Source: Micromonospora nigra
GTDB taxonomy: Bacteria; Actinomycetota; Actinomycetes; Mycobacteriales; Micromonosporaceae
Reading direction: 5' to 3'
Length of the DNA stretch: 64,000 nt
Assembly: GCF_900091585.1 (NCBI RefSeq)
Contig: NZ_FMHT01000003.1
Span: forward strand, 3,029,501 to 3,093,500
Part shown: positions 8,833 through 17,944 of the stretch, piece after piece
Layout: each line of letters starts with the position of its first letter
Numbering within the stretch: the first letter of the stretch is position 1
Notes under the pieces: model-generated
Told to the model about the DNA's origin: nothing
The model's database searches: none
The model's input: the letters and a program-made list of their open reading frames with translations, nothing else
Position numbers and translations under genes: made by a program

Positions 8833-9414
8833 GTGCGCACCCTGCACACCGCGCCGATGCTGCGCCGAACCCGCACTCACCACGACCCGACCGGGCCGTC
8901 CCCGGCCGTGCCTGACCGGGCCGTGCCGGCTGCGTCTGACCGGGCCGTGCCGGCTGCGTCTGACCGGGCCGTGCCGGCCGCACCTGACCGGGTGGCGGTG
9001 TCGGCGGGGGCCGCTGTGGCCGACCCGGTGCCCGACGGGGCGGTGCTGGTCGACGGGGACCGGATCGTGGCGGTCGGGCCGCTCGCCGACCTGCTCTCCG
9101 CGTACCCGCGGGCGCGGGTTCGGCGCTGGCCGGGCGTGCTCGGGCCGGCGCTGGTGCACGACGGCCCGCTCCCGCCGGCCCCCACCCCGCGCGAGCGGGT
9201 GCACGCCCTGTTCCGGCGCGGCGTGGCGGCGGTGCCCGCCGCGCACCTCGCCGACCCGGAACTGCGCGCGGCGGCGGCCCGCAACCACGTCGCGGTGACT
9301 GCGGACCCGCCCGAGCTGGTCGTCGGTGGTCGTGCCGACCTGGCGGTGTTCACCGCCGACGGCACCTGCGTGGCCACCGTCGTCGCCGGTCGCCTGCTGC
9401 ACCGCCGCACCTGA
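8833..9414 (+). CDS. Imidazolonepropionase-like composite-domain protein
   Basis: Protein of 193 residues starting at GTG 8833, three bases after the SGNH hydrolase stop. After a disordered N-terminus with three tandem copies of an octapeptide (DRAVPAAS, DRAVPAAS, DRAVPAAP), it shows the composite beta-domain typical of amidohydrolases: DGAVLVDGDRIVAVGPLADL near residue 70, then GGRADLAVFTADG and a terminal VVAGRLLHR. The metal-binding TIM barrel is absent: the segment between is only ~70 residues and lacks HxH. Such proteins are annotated as imidazolonepropionase-like domain proteins. Catalysis is doubtful; a binding or accessory role is more likely. Confidence 0.7.
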   Translation: MRTLHTAPMLRRTRTHHDPTGPSPAVPDRAVPAASDRAVPAASDRAVPAAPDRVAVSAGAAVADPVPDGAVLVDGDRIVAVGPLADLLSAYPRARVRRWPGVLGPALVHDGPLPPAPTPRERVHALFRRGVAAVPAAHLADPELRAAAARNHVAVTADPPELVVGGRADLAVFTADGTCVATVVAGRLLHRRT

Positions 9415-9458
9415 CGGGAGTTGCCGGCTGAGGCACCGGCGGACCCGGCACCGGTGGC

Positions 9459-9509
9459 GGAAGCCCGGCCGGCCCGGGTCCCCCGTGTGACCCGGGCCGG
9501 CCGGCTTCC
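9459..9509. terminator. Bidirectional hairpin terminator
   Basis: Arms 9459-9479 and 9490-9509 pair over about 20 bp with one bulged C around a 10-base loop. It lies between convergent genes ending at 9414 and 9512. No U-tract, as is common in high-GC actinomycetes. Confidence 0.7.
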
Positions 9510-9511
9510 GA

Positions 9512-10741
9512 TCAGGACAGGCGGGTCCAGGCGCGGGTTCCAAGGGAGCCGACGACCCAACTGCGGCCCTGCCTGAACACGACGGTGCCGTCGCGGGCCA
9601 CCTCGACCGTCGCCGACCCGCTGGAGTCGTCCACCGGTAACACGTCCCGCAGCTCGGGCAGGTTTTCGTAGCGGCCGTCGTGCCACACGCCCGCGCCGCC
9701 GTAGGCGCCGGTCACCACGAGCCGCCCGCCGCCCGCCGCCGCCACGTCGGACGCTGCGTCGGGCAGCCCGCCCTGCCGCTGCCACCGGCCGTCGACGAGC
9801 CGCCAGACCGGCTTGCCGGCCGCCTCGCCGACCAGCCAGACGTCCTCGCCCGTCGGGGAGACCAGCAGGCGCTGGGCCCCTCGCACCGGCGGCAGAAGCT
9901 GCCAGGACGCCGCCTGGTCACTGCTGACGGCGACGGTGGCCTGTTCGTCGTCGATGACGGCCGTCCAGAGCCGTCCGTCACCGCCCTCGACCAGGTGGAC
10001 CGCGTTTGCCGCGTCAAGTGTCAGGGGAGGCTGTTCGACCTTGCCCGAGCCGGCCTGTCCCGGGTCGCCCCGGCCCACGTCGATCCGGACGAGTCGGAAC
10101 TCGTCGCAGGTTCCGCCCGGCGAGGGACAGCCCAGTCGGAAGCCGCTCGCCGTCGCCCCCGCCCGTCGCGCCGCCGCAGACGGGTCCTGGAACGTGCTGG
10201 TGGCGAAGGTCTCGCCCCCGTCCTCGGTGGTGACGTAGTCCTGGTTCGACACGACGGTGAGGATCCGTTCGTCCGTCGGGAGCAGGTTGCTTCGGCCGTT
10301 GACCGTGGGCAGCTCGTGGCCCTGCCAGGTGACACCCCCGTCGGTGGTGCGCGCCAGGGTCCGCCGGCATCCGTCGGTGACCTGGTCGGTCCCGTCGCAG
10401 GTGTCGAACAGTGCCCACGCGTGCCGGGCGTCCACGAACCGCAGCTCGCTGGGCCCGCCGACCGTCCCCGGCACCACGACCTTCCGGTCGGACACGGACG
10501 GGCCCGGTGCCGCCGTCGGCGGTGGCGGCTCGGGGGGCGTCCCGTCGTCGCGACCGGCCACGGCGAGCGCGCCCACCGGCCCGGCGACCACCAGGGCGGT
10601 GATCCCCGCGAGCAGACCCCGGCGGCGCAACCTGCGTTGGCGTACCCGATGTTGGGTAGCCGCCACACCCGGCGGGCGCAGCGCCGCCACCGCGGACGCC
10701 TCGAACTCGGCGAACATTCCGTCGAGGTCGGTCTCACGCAT
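9512..10741 (-). CDS. Membrane-anchored Asp-box (BNR) propeller protein, putative partner of the ECF sigma factor
   Basis: Protein of 409 residues: a cytosolic N-terminus of about 40 residues ([17 protein letters not shown]), one membrane helix (LLAGITALVVAGPVGALAVA, residues ~44-63), a Pro-rich linker and an extracytoplasmic domain with Asp-box-like repeats (RTTDGGVTWQG, TTEDGGETFAT, VSSDQAASWQL), typical of sialidase-type beta-propellers. No sialidase catalytic residues are evident. Its start overlaps the sigma gene by 8 bp, so the pair is translationally coupled. By position it may act as a sensor or anti-sigma-like partner, though no ZAS motif is present; this is inference. Confidence 0.8.
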   Translation of the reverse strand: MRETDLDGMFAEFEASAVAALRPPGVAATQHRVRQRRLRRRGLLAGITALVVAGPVGALAVAGRDDGTPPEPPPPTAAPGPSVSDRKVVVPGTVGGPSELRFVDARHAWALFDTCDGTDQVTDGCRRTLARTTDGGVTWQGHELPTVNGRSNLLPTDERILTVVSNQDYVTTEDGGETFATSTFQDPSAAARRAGATASGFRLGCPSPGGTCDEFRLVRIDVGRGDPGQAGSGKVEQPPLTLDAANAVHLVEGGDGRLWTAVIDDEQATVAVSSDQAASWQLLPPVRGAQRLLVSPTGEDVWLVGEAAGKPVWRLVDGRWQRQGGLPDAASDVAAAGGGRLVVTGAYGGAGVWHDGRYENLPELRDVLPVDDSSGSATVEVARDGTVVFRQGRSWVVGSLGTRAWTRLS

Positions 10742-11264
10742 CGCGAGCCTCCTGCGGTTCGGTGAAGTAGCCGACCAGCGCCGCGCGGCCCCGCGACAGC
10801 CAGGACCGGACGGTGCCCTCCGGTGCGCCGACCTGCGCGGCGATCTCGGCGACGCTGAGGTGCGCCAGGTGGTGCAGCACCACGGCCCGGCGCTGGCTGG
10901 CGGGCAGGGTGGCCAGGGCGCGGGTCAACGCCACCCGGTCCGGCTCCGGTCCCGGCACGTGCTCCTCGCGCTGCCGGGCCAGGTGACGGGCGGCGGTACG
11001 TACCCGGCGCAGCCGGCTCGTCGCCAGGTTCCAGGCGACCCGGCGGACCCAGGCGGACGGGTCGTCGTAGCCGCCGATCCGGTTCCAGCGTTCCAGCGTG
11101 CGGCAGAACGCCTCCTGGGTGACGTCCTGCGCCTCGGCGTGATCCCCCAGGTAGGCGTAGAGCTGCACCGCCAGGCGGTGGAAGTGCGCCTGGTAGAAGT
11201 CGGTGAAGTCCACGGGTGGTGGGGGAGCGGCGCGTGTCGGGCGGTTCCGGTGCCCTACGGTCAT
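10734..11264 (-). CDS. ECF sigma factor, SigE (SACE/SCO) family
   Basis: RNA polymerase sigma factor of 176 residues. Region 2 spans residues ~20-90 ([36 protein letters not shown], ...[12 protein letters not shown]) and region 4 ~110-165 ([37 protein letters not shown]). No region 3 or C-terminal SnoaL extension is present. The ATG at 11264 is the only good start. It is followed with an 8-bp overlap by a membrane propeller protein, and a second pair of the same design lies at 12309-14032. It diverges from the sulfurtransferase gene. Confidence 0.88.
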   Translation of the reverse strand: MTVGHRNRPTRAAPPPPVDFTDFYQAHFHRLAVQLYAYLGDHAEAQDVTQEAFCRTLERWNRIGGYDDPSAWVRRVAWNLATSRLRRVRTAARHLARQREEHVPGPEPDRVALTRALATLPASQRRAVVLHHLAHLSVAEIAAQVGAPEGTVRSWLSRGRAALVGYFTEPQEARDA

Positions 11265-11376
11265 GGTCGTCCTCGGTGGCTCGGCGACTGCACACCACTG
11301 TCACGTCCGGGCGGATCGTTGCGCTGCACCGGGATCCGCCGGTCGACACCCCCTGGTCCGGCGTACCTTGGGGATC

Positions 11377-12279
11377 ATGTCTGTGCCGACCGATCCTGCT
11401 TCCCAGTTCCAGTCGTACGCCGACCCGGGCCGCCTGGTCACCACGCAGTGGCTGGCCGAGCACCTGGGCGACGAGGGTCTCGTCGTCGTCGAGTCCGACG
11501 AGGACGTGCTGCTCTACGACACCGGCCACATTCCCGGAGCCGTGAAGATCGACTGGCACCTGGAGTTGAACGACCAGGTCACCCGCGACTATCTCAGCGC
11601 CGAGGCTTTCGCCGAGCTGTGCGCCGCCAAGGGCATCGGCCGGGGCGACACGGTCGTCTTCTACGGCGACAACTTCAACTGGTGGGCCGCGTACGCCCTC
11701 TGGGTCTTCTCCCTGTTCGGCCACGCCGACGTGCGGCTGCTCGACGGCGGCCGGCAGAAGTGGATCGCCGAGGGGCGGGAACTGACCCGCGAGAAGGTGA
11801 CCCGGCCCCGCGCCGACTATCCGGTGCCGCAGCGCGACGACACCCCGATCCGGGCCTACCGTGAGCAGGTCATGGGGCACGTCGCCGCCGGCCGTCCGCT
11901 GGTGGACGTGCGGTCGCCGGGCGAGTACACGGGTGAGATGCTGCACATGCCGGACTATCCGCAGGAGGGTGCGCTGCGCGGGGGGCACATCCCGGGCGCG
12001 GTGAACAAGCCGTGGAAGTCGGCGGCCAATGCCGACGGCACCTTCAAGCCGGCCGACGAGCTGCGGGCGATCTACGCCGACCAGCTCGGGCTGAGCCCGG
12101 ACGACGACGTCATCGCGTACTGCCGGATCGGCGAGCGGTCCAGCCACACCTGGTTCGTGCTGCGGCACCTGCTGGGCTACCCGCAGGTGCGCAACTACGA
12201 CGGCTCGTGGACCGAGTGGGGCAACCTGGTCCGCGCCCCTGTCGTGAAGGGCGACCAGCCCGGCGGCCTGACGAACTGA
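11377..12279 (+). CDS. sseA: Thiosulfate sulfurtransferase (tandem rhodanese)
   Basis: Two-domain rhodanese of 300 residues that transfers sulfane sulfur from thiosulfate or similar donors to thiol acceptors. The first domain (residues ~20-140) lacks a Cys in its loop. The second carries the catalytic Cys249 in the loop CRIGERSS, the form found in actinobacterial SseA/CysA2. Other conserved segments are [12 protein letters not shown] and [12 protein letters not shown]. The ATG at 11377 is preceded by GGGGA. It stands alone between two sigma/propeller operons on the opposite strand. The symbol is by family resemblance. Confidence 0.9.
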   Translation: MSVPTDPASQFQSYADPGRLVTTQWLAEHLGDEGLVVVESDEDVLLYDTGHIPGAVKIDWHLELNDQVTRDYLSAEAFAELCAAKGIGRGDTVVFYGDNFNWWAAYALWVFSLFGHADVRLLDGGRQKWIAEGRELTREKVTRPRADYPVPQRDDTPIRAYREQVMGHVAAGRPLVDVRSPGEYTGEMLHMPDYPQEGALRGGHIPGAVNKPWKSAANADGTFKPADELRAIYADQLGLSPDDDVIAYCRIGERSSHTWFVLRHLLGYPQVRNYDGSWTEWGNLVRAPVVKGDQPGGLTN

Positions 12280-12308
12280 GGCGGCGCCGCCCGAGCGCGG
12301 GAGCTTCA

Positions 12309-13493
12309 TCACCCGGCGGCGAGTGAGACCTCGCCGTACACGCCGCGGACGACGCCGGTGACCTCGCCGGTCTCCGGCCGCCAGCGGATCAGCCCGCCCG
12401 GGTCGTGCCGGACCAGTACCGTGCCGTCGGACTTCCAGCCCAGCACCTCGCAGCAGCCCTTCCAGCGGTCCCGGCCCAGGTCGAGCAGGCGGGTCACCAA
12501 ACCGGTCCCGGCGTTCAGCAGCGCGACCCCCTCCAGCCCGCCCGCGCTGCCGGTGGTGATCCAGCCGGCCCGGGCCACCTTGTCGCCGCGCTGCCAGCCG
12601 CGCCCGTAGAACTCGTCGACCTGGTTGCCGCGCGGCAGTGCGCGGACGTCGACCGGCTGGGTGCCCAGCTCGGAGACGCCGTTGCGCTGCGTCCACCGGG
12701 TCAGGGTCAGCCTCCCCGAGGTGCCGCCCACCGCCAGCAGGGCGTCGGCCCGGGCGTCCGGTTCGAGCGTCACCAGGTCCCACGGCGACAGCGGAACCGT
12801 CCGCGCGGTGCCGGTCGTCCGGTCCAACTCGTACGTGGTGTCGTCGTCGCCGACGAAGAGCCGGTCGCCGATCCAGAGAGCGTGCTCGAGATATCCCCTG
12901 AGCGGATGGCGGCGGACCTGCGCGGTGGTCAGGTCGACCACGATCACCTCGTCGGTCTGCGCGAAGGCGGCCTGCCGCCCGTCCGGGGACAGGCTGCCGG
13001 TCTTCAGCGGGACCGCCTCGTTGCCCGCAGCGTCCCTGGTCCGGGCCGGCGTCACCACGTCGAGGTCGCGGACGAGCCCGTCGTCGCCGAGCACCCGGAT
13101 CCGGCCCTCGACACCGGTGTTCGGGTCGACCGGCTGGTAGAGCGCCAGCGCCTGACGTACCGGCCGGTCGGAGAGCTTCGCGGCCACCGGGTCGCCGAGG
13201 CGGCCGAGCGGGTCACCCGGGTAGGTCAGCTCGGCCGGCGGGCGCTGCACGGGCGGTGCGCTGGGCACGACGGGGCCGGCGGTCGCCGGGGCGGCCGGCA
13301 CGGGTGGATCAGCCGGACGCAGGGCGAGCGCCGTACCGCCGACGAGCAGGACGACCGCCAGCGCGGTGGCAGCGGCGGCGCGGCGGTTGCGGCGGACGCG
13401 CCGGGCCCGGTTCCAGGCCGCTATCGCCGGGTGCGATGGCCGGACGTCCTCGGCGGCCATGGTCAGCAGCTTGTTCAGTTCGTCGTTGCTCAC
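12309..13493 (-). CDS. Membrane-anchored WD40/propeller-like protein, putative partner of the second ECF sigma factor
   Basis: Protein of 394 residues beginning at GTG 13493, which overlaps the sigma stop as GTGA. The N-terminal ~45 residues are cytosolic and basic (VSNDELNKLLTMAAEDVRP..., RARRVRRNRRAA), then one membrane helix (ATALAVVLLVGGTALAL), then an extracytoplasmic part with irregular WD40/TolB-like strands such as GSLSPDGRQAAFAQTDEVIV and ALWIGDRLFVGDDDTTYEL. Its architecture parallels the protein at 9512. It is likely the regulatory partner of the adjacent sigma factor by coupling, but no canonical anti-sigma motif can be seen. Confidence 0.78.
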   Translation of the reverse strand: MSNDELNKLLTMAAEDVRPSHPAIAAWNRARRVRRNRRAAAATALAVVLLVGGTALALRPADPPVPAAPATAGPVVPSAPPVQRPPAELTYPGDPLGRLGDPVAAKLSDRPVRQALALYQPVDPNTGVEGRIRVLGDDGLVRDLDVVTPARTRDAAGNEAVPLKTGSLSPDGRQAAFAQTDEVIVVDLTTAQVRRHPLRGYLEHALWIGDRLFVGDDDTTYELDRTTGTARTVPLSPWDLVTLEPDARADALLAVGGTSGRLTLTRWTQRNGVSELGTQPVDVRALPRGNQVDEFYGRGWQRGDKVARAGWITTGSAGGLEGVALLNAGTGLVTRLLDLGRDRWKGCCEVLGWKSDGTVLVRHDPGGLIRWRPETGEVTGVVRGVYGEVSLAAG

Positions 13494-14032
13494 GGGGTCA
13501 CCTCCGTCTCGCTCGCGCGGTCGCCGTCGAGCCCGGCCCGGCCCAGGTCGGGCGCCACCTCCCGGAGCCGGCGCAGGGCCGCGTGACTCTGGCTCTTCAC
13601 GGTGCCGACGGTGACCCCCAGGGCTTCGGCGGTGGACGCCTCGGTCATGTCCTCGAAGTAGCGCAGCACCAGCACGGCCCGTTGGCGCGGTGGCAGTTGG
13701 CCCAGCGCGCGGCGCAGAACCAGGCGCAGGTCGCCATCGCCGTCGCGGGTCACCTGTTCCGGCGGGTACGCGCTCAGCCACTCCCGGCGGCGTCTCCGCC
13801 ACCAGGACACCGCGTCCCGGTAGAGGATGGTCCGTACGTACGCGGCCGGGTCGCCGTCGCGCACGCTGGACCAGCGCAGCGCCAGCTTGAGCAGGGCGTC
13901 CTGGAGCAGGTCCTCGGCCTGGTGGCGGTTGCCGCAGACCAGGTACGCCGCACGCAGCAGCCGGTGCTGGTGGCTCTCGACGAATGCCACGTACCCGTCG
14001 CGTCCTTCGTCCGCCGTGCGCACCGGTGCCAT
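13490..14032 (-). CDS. ECF sigma factor, SigE family
   Basis: Sigma factor of 180 residues. Region 2 covers YVAFVESHQHRLLRAAYLVC through QAEDLLQDALLKLALRW and AAYVRTILYRDAVSWW; region 4 covers LPPRQRAVLVLRYFEDMTEA and GVTVGTVKSQSHAALRRLRE. This is the SigE family pattern of Streptomyces and relatives. The ATG at 14032 was chosen because GAGGGAG lies seven bases upstream; a longer open frame to 14101 has no ribosome site. Its stop overlaps the propeller gene by 4 bp. Inverted repeat 14109-14172 lies just upstream and could mark its promoter region. Confidence 0.87.
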   Translation of the reverse strand: MAPVRTADEGRDGYVAFVESHQHRLLRAAYLVCGNRHQAEDLLQDALLKLALRWSSVRDGDPAAYVRTILYRDAVSWWRRRRREWLSAYPPEQVTRDGDGDLRLVLRRALGQLPPRQRAVLVLRYFEDMTEASTAEALGVTVGTVKSQSHAALRRLREVAPDLGRAGLDGDRASETEVTP

Positions 14033-14108
14033 CGACCATCTCCCTCGATCCCCGTCCCCACCCAAACGCACGACAACGCCCCAATGGTTGGCCCCACCCA
14101 CTTTCGGT

Positions 14109-14172
14109 CGTTGATCATGAAGTTATCCCCCGACATTTCGGTCATCGCCGCGTCATAACTTCATGATCAACG
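14109..14172. repeat. 18-bp perfect inverted repeat with 28-bp spacer
   Basis: Left arm CGTTGATCATGAAGTTAT (14109-14126) and right arm ATAACTTCATGATCAACG (14155-14172) are exact reverse complements; spacer 14127-14154. The arms are much more AT-rich than the surroundings. It lies between divergently transcribed sigma and TetR genes. From memory, the TTGATCATGAAGTT core is common between genes in Micromonospora, but that needs a genome count. Confidence 0.85.
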
Positions 14173-14259
14173 CAGTCAGTGCCGAGGCGCAGCGTCCGGC
14201 GGGAACCCACGGGTAACCACGGCCTCCCCAGGGTCCCGACCGAGGTCTACGCTTGCCCC

Positions 14260-14883
14260 GTGACGGTGGAGCAGCAGGCGCGGGGCACGACGAACAGCAC
14301 GGGTTCGGGTCGGCGCCGGTCCCGCAAGGACGAGATCCTGGAGATCGCGGTCGGGCTCTTCGCGGCGAAGGGCTACCACGGCGTCTCCATGGACGACATC
14401 GGCGCCGCCGCCGGGGTCACCGGTCCGGCGCTCTACCACCACTTCGCCGGCAAGGAGGCGATGCTGGTCGCCGCGCTGGTGCCGGTCAGCGAGGGGCTGC
14501 TCGCGGGCGGGCAGGAGCGGGCCGCCGGCCGCCCGGGCGACCCGCGCGGCGCACTCGAGTCGCTGATCGACTTCCATGTCGAGTTCGCCCTGGCCAATCC
14601 TGCCGTCATCGCCCTGCACCTGCACGAACTGGACCGCCTTCCCGAGGAGCCCCGTCGGCGGATCCGCCGGCTCCAGCGGCTCTACGTCGAGGAGTGGGTG
14701 ACCGTACTGACCGCGCTGCACGCCGGGCTGCCCGACGGGGAGGCACGCGTGCTGGCGCACGCGGCGTTCGGCCTGATGAACTCGACGCCTTTCCTCGGCG
14801 GGGAGGTCGACCGCCATCGTCGGGCCGAGCTGCTGCGCTCCGCGACCCTGGCCGCCCTCCTGGCGCCGACCACCCCGGCCTGA
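14260..14883 (+). CDS. TetR-family transcriptional regulator
   Basis: Repressor-type protein of 207 residues. The N-terminal TetR helix-turn-helix is clear around residues 22-68: KDEILEIAVGLFAAKGYHGV, then MDDIGAAAGVTGPALYHHFAG and KEAMLVAAL. The C-terminal part resembles TetR_C domains of acyl-CoA-responsive regulators (HVEFALANPAVIALHLHELD). It lies 176 bp upstream of the acyl-CoA carboxylase cluster on the same strand, with the palindrome TTACTCGTGAGTAA in between. It probably controls that cluster, with an acyl-CoA as likely effector; this is inference. GTG 14260 and GTG 14266 are both possible starts. Confidence 0.88.
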   Translation: MTVEQQARGTTNSTGSGRRRSRKDEILEIAVGLFAAKGYHGVSMDDIGAAAGVTGPALYHHFAGKEAMLVAALVPVSEGLLAGGQERAAGRPGDPRGALESLIDFHVEFALANPAVIALHLHELDRLPEEPRRRIRRLQRLYVEEWVTVLTALHAGLPDGEARVLAHAAFGLMNSTPFLGGEVDRHRRAELLRSATLAALLAPTTPA

Positions 14884-14988
14884 CCCCGCCACGCGGGAGG
14901 ACCGGCAGTGGGTCGGCAACCTGGGGCCCCGCTGCGGGAGGGCCGACGAATCGGCAACCTGTGACTCGTCAGCGGGTCGGCAGTCCTG

Positions 14989-15002
14989 TTACTCGTGAGT
15001 AA
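14989..15002. promoter_or_regulatory. TetR-type operator candidate upstream of the carboxylase cluster
   Basis: TTACTCGTGAGTAA is a palindrome with 6-bp arms (TTACTC/GAGTAA) about a central GT. It lies 58 bp upstream of the biotin carboxylase start and downstream of the TetR gene. A related sequence (CTACCCGTGAGTAA) occurs at 63680-63693 before an acyl-CoA dehydrogenase. Confidence 0.55.
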
Positions 15003-15059
15003 GGGGAGGCGCGTGGTTACCTGGCAGCCGTCCCCACCCCTAGGACGCTGGGAGGAAAC

Positions 15060-16397
<1,338 letters not shown>

Positions 16398-16612
16398 CCG
16401 CGTCGTACGCACGGCCGACCGTCCGGTCGCGGCCCGTCGGTGGTCGCGGCGGCCGGTCGGCCTGCGGTGGCGTGATGGCCGGCGTGCCGGCGGTGCCTGC
16501 GGTGGCGTGGTGCCCACGGGGCCGTGGTGGCGGCGACTCGTGGCGCCTGCCGGGCGTGGTGGCATGCTGGGGACACATCACGCGCCATGCCGTCACAGTG
16601 AGGTGATCCCTT

Positions 16613-17533
16613 ATGGCGGAACTGCCGGAATTCGTGTCGATCCGTGAGGTCGGGCCCCGCGACGGGCTCCAGAACGAGGAGCCCATCCCGACCGATGCGA
16701 AGGTGCGGCTGCTCGATGCCCTCTCCCGCACCGGGGTGCGGCGGATCGAGGCCGTGTCGTTCGTGCACCCGAAGGCGATCCCGCAGATGGCCGACGCCGA
16801 CGAGGTGTGGCGGCGGGCCGCGAGGGTCGACGGGGTGCGCTACTCGGCGCTGGTGCCGAACACCCGGGGCGCGCAGCGGGCCCTCGCCGCCGGTTTCACC
16901 GAGATCGAGGTCGTCGTCTCGGCCAGCGACACCCACAACCGGCGCAACGTCAACCGCTCCACCGACGAGTCGCTCGACGACATCGCCGAGCTGATCGAGC
17001 TGCTGCACGGTGCCGGCGCGCGGGCCGAGGTGATCGTGGCGACGAGCTTCGGCTGCCCCTACGAGGGGGACACCGAGCCCGCGCGGGTCGCGGCCATCGT
17101 CGACCGGGTGGTCCGGGACGGCGCGGACCGTGTCGCCTTCGGCGACACCACCGGCATGGGTACGCCCCGGCGGGTCCGCGACCTGCTCACCGCCGTCCGT
17201 GACCGCAACGCCCAGGTGCCGGTGCTGATGCACTTCCACAACACCCGGGGCACCGCCCTGGCGAACATGCTGACCGCTCTGGAACTGGGCGTCACCGAGT
17301 TCGACGCCAGCGTCGGCGGCCTGGGCGGGTGCCCGTACGCGCCGGGGGCCAGCGGCAACCTGGCCACCGAGGAGGCGGTGCACATGCTGCACGACATGGG
17401 CATCGACACCGGCATCGACCTGGACGCCCTGATCGAGGTCGCGGAGCTGGCCGAGGAACTGACCGGCCGTCGCCTTCCCTCGGGGGTGCTGCGGGCCGGC
17501 CCGCGCAGCCGCCTCACCCCGCTCCCGGTCTGA
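16613..17533 (+). CDS. Hydroxymethylglutaryl-CoA lyase
   Basis: TIM-barrel lyase of 306 residues that splits HMG-CoA into acetyl-CoA and acetoacetate, the last step of leucine degradation. Motifs: REVGPRDGLQNE (residues 11-22, metal and base), VSASDTHNRRNVNRS, the metal-binding HFHNTRG, and the signature GLGGCPYAPGASGN with catalytic Cys240. AGGTGA precedes the ATG at a suitable distance. It sits between the biotin carboxylase and the carboxyltransferase, but 411 bp of repeat-rich sequence separates it from the latter. Length and motifs are standard; HMG-CoA lyase rather than isopropylmalate synthase is clear from the Cys signature. Confidence 0.93.
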   Translation: MAELPEFVSIREVGPRDGLQNEEPIPTDAKVRLLDALSRTGVRRIEAVSFVHPKAIPQMADADEVWRRAARVDGVRYSALVPNTRGAQRALAAGFTEIEVVVSASDTHNRRNVNRSTDESLDDIAELIELLHGAGARAEVIVATSFGCPYEGDTEPARVAAIVDRVVRDGADRVAFGDTTGMGTPRRVRDLLTAVRDRNAQVPVLMHFHNTRGTALANMLTALELGVTEFDASVGGLGGCPYAPGASGNLATEEAVHMLHDMGIDTGIDLDALIEVAELAEELTGRRLPSGVLRAGPRSRLTPLPV

Positions 17534-17590
17534 CCATCCGTGGCCGGTCTCCCGGTCGGGCCGGCCCTACGCCCGCCAACCTTGATCAGG

Positions 17591-17611
17591 CGCGACATGC
17601 GGCATGTCGCG
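17591..17611. repeat. 21-bp perfect palindrome (first of a pair)
   Basis: CGCGACATGC-G-GCATGTCGCG, 10-bp arms around a single G. A second shorter copy, GACATGC-C-GCATGTC, lies at 17635-17649. Both are in the gap after the HMG-CoA lyase gene. They could be operators, attenuator-like stem-loops or interspersed palindromic elements. Confidence 0.75.
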
Positions 17612-17634
17612 GTATCCGCGCCGCCTGATGGCGC

Positions 17635-17649
17635 GACATGCCGCATGTC
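17635..17649. repeat. 15-bp palindrome (second of a pair)
   Basis: GACATGC-C-GCATGTC, 7-bp arms around a central C; 24 bp after the first palindrome, same core with the centre base inverted. Confidence 0.7.
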
Positions 17650-17674
17650 ACGCCCCGCGCCCGCGCCCGCGCCC

Positions 17675-17786
17675 GGGCCCGCGCCCGCCTCGGCCCGCGC
17701 CCGGGCCCGCGCCCGCCTCGGCCCGCGCCCGGGCCCGCGCCCGCCTCGGCCCGCGCCCGGGCCCGCGCCCGCCTCGGCCCGCGCCC
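17675..17786. repeat. 28-bp GC tandem repeat, four perfect copies
   Basis: Copies at 17675-17702, 17703-17730, 17731-17758 and 17759-17786 are identical, each with a single T and otherwise only G and C; unit begins GGGCCCGCGCCCGCCTCGG. A GGGCCC run follows. The unit is not a multiple of three, so it is not coding. Confidence 0.9.
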
Positions 17787-17880
17787 GGGCCCGGGCCCGG
17801 GCCCGGGCGCGCCCCGGCCCGCGGCCCATCCTTCGGGGCCAGTGGTCGGGTCGCCGGCAGGCGAGTTCGTGGGGTAGCCT

Positions 17881-17890
17881 AACGATCGTT
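17881..17890. promoter_or_regulatory. Operator-like palindrome upstream of the carboxyltransferase
   Basis: AACGATCGTT is a perfect 10-bp palindrome directly after TAGCCT (17875-17880), which resembles an actinobacterial -10 box. It lies 55 bp before the GTG at 17945. A TetR-type regulator site is possible. Confidence 0.4.
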
Positions 17891-17944
17891 CAGGTCAGGC
17901 GGCGCGCTCACGAGGCGGGTCGGCGCAGGGGCGAGGGAGTCGGC

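Larger units (their letters stand above)
17534..17944. other. Repeat-rich intergenic region inside the catabolic cluster (411 bp)
   Basis: No gene is supported here. It holds two GACATGC-type palindromes (17591-17649), a 28-bp GC tandem repeat (17675-17786), a GGGCCC run to about 17807, and a palindrome AACGATCGTT (17881-17890) near the next start. Open frames through the tandem repeat exist only because it contains almost no A or T. Confidence 0.7.

Noticed and set aside
10021..12783. A 920-codon minus frame across several genes
   Set aside because: It runs over two real genes in other frames and shows only Arg/Pro/Gly-rich sequence with no motif.
17787..17807. GGGCCC run as an origin or att site
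   Set aside because: No DnaA boxes, cos/att-like identity or flanking duplications; simplest reading is tail of the GC tandem array.
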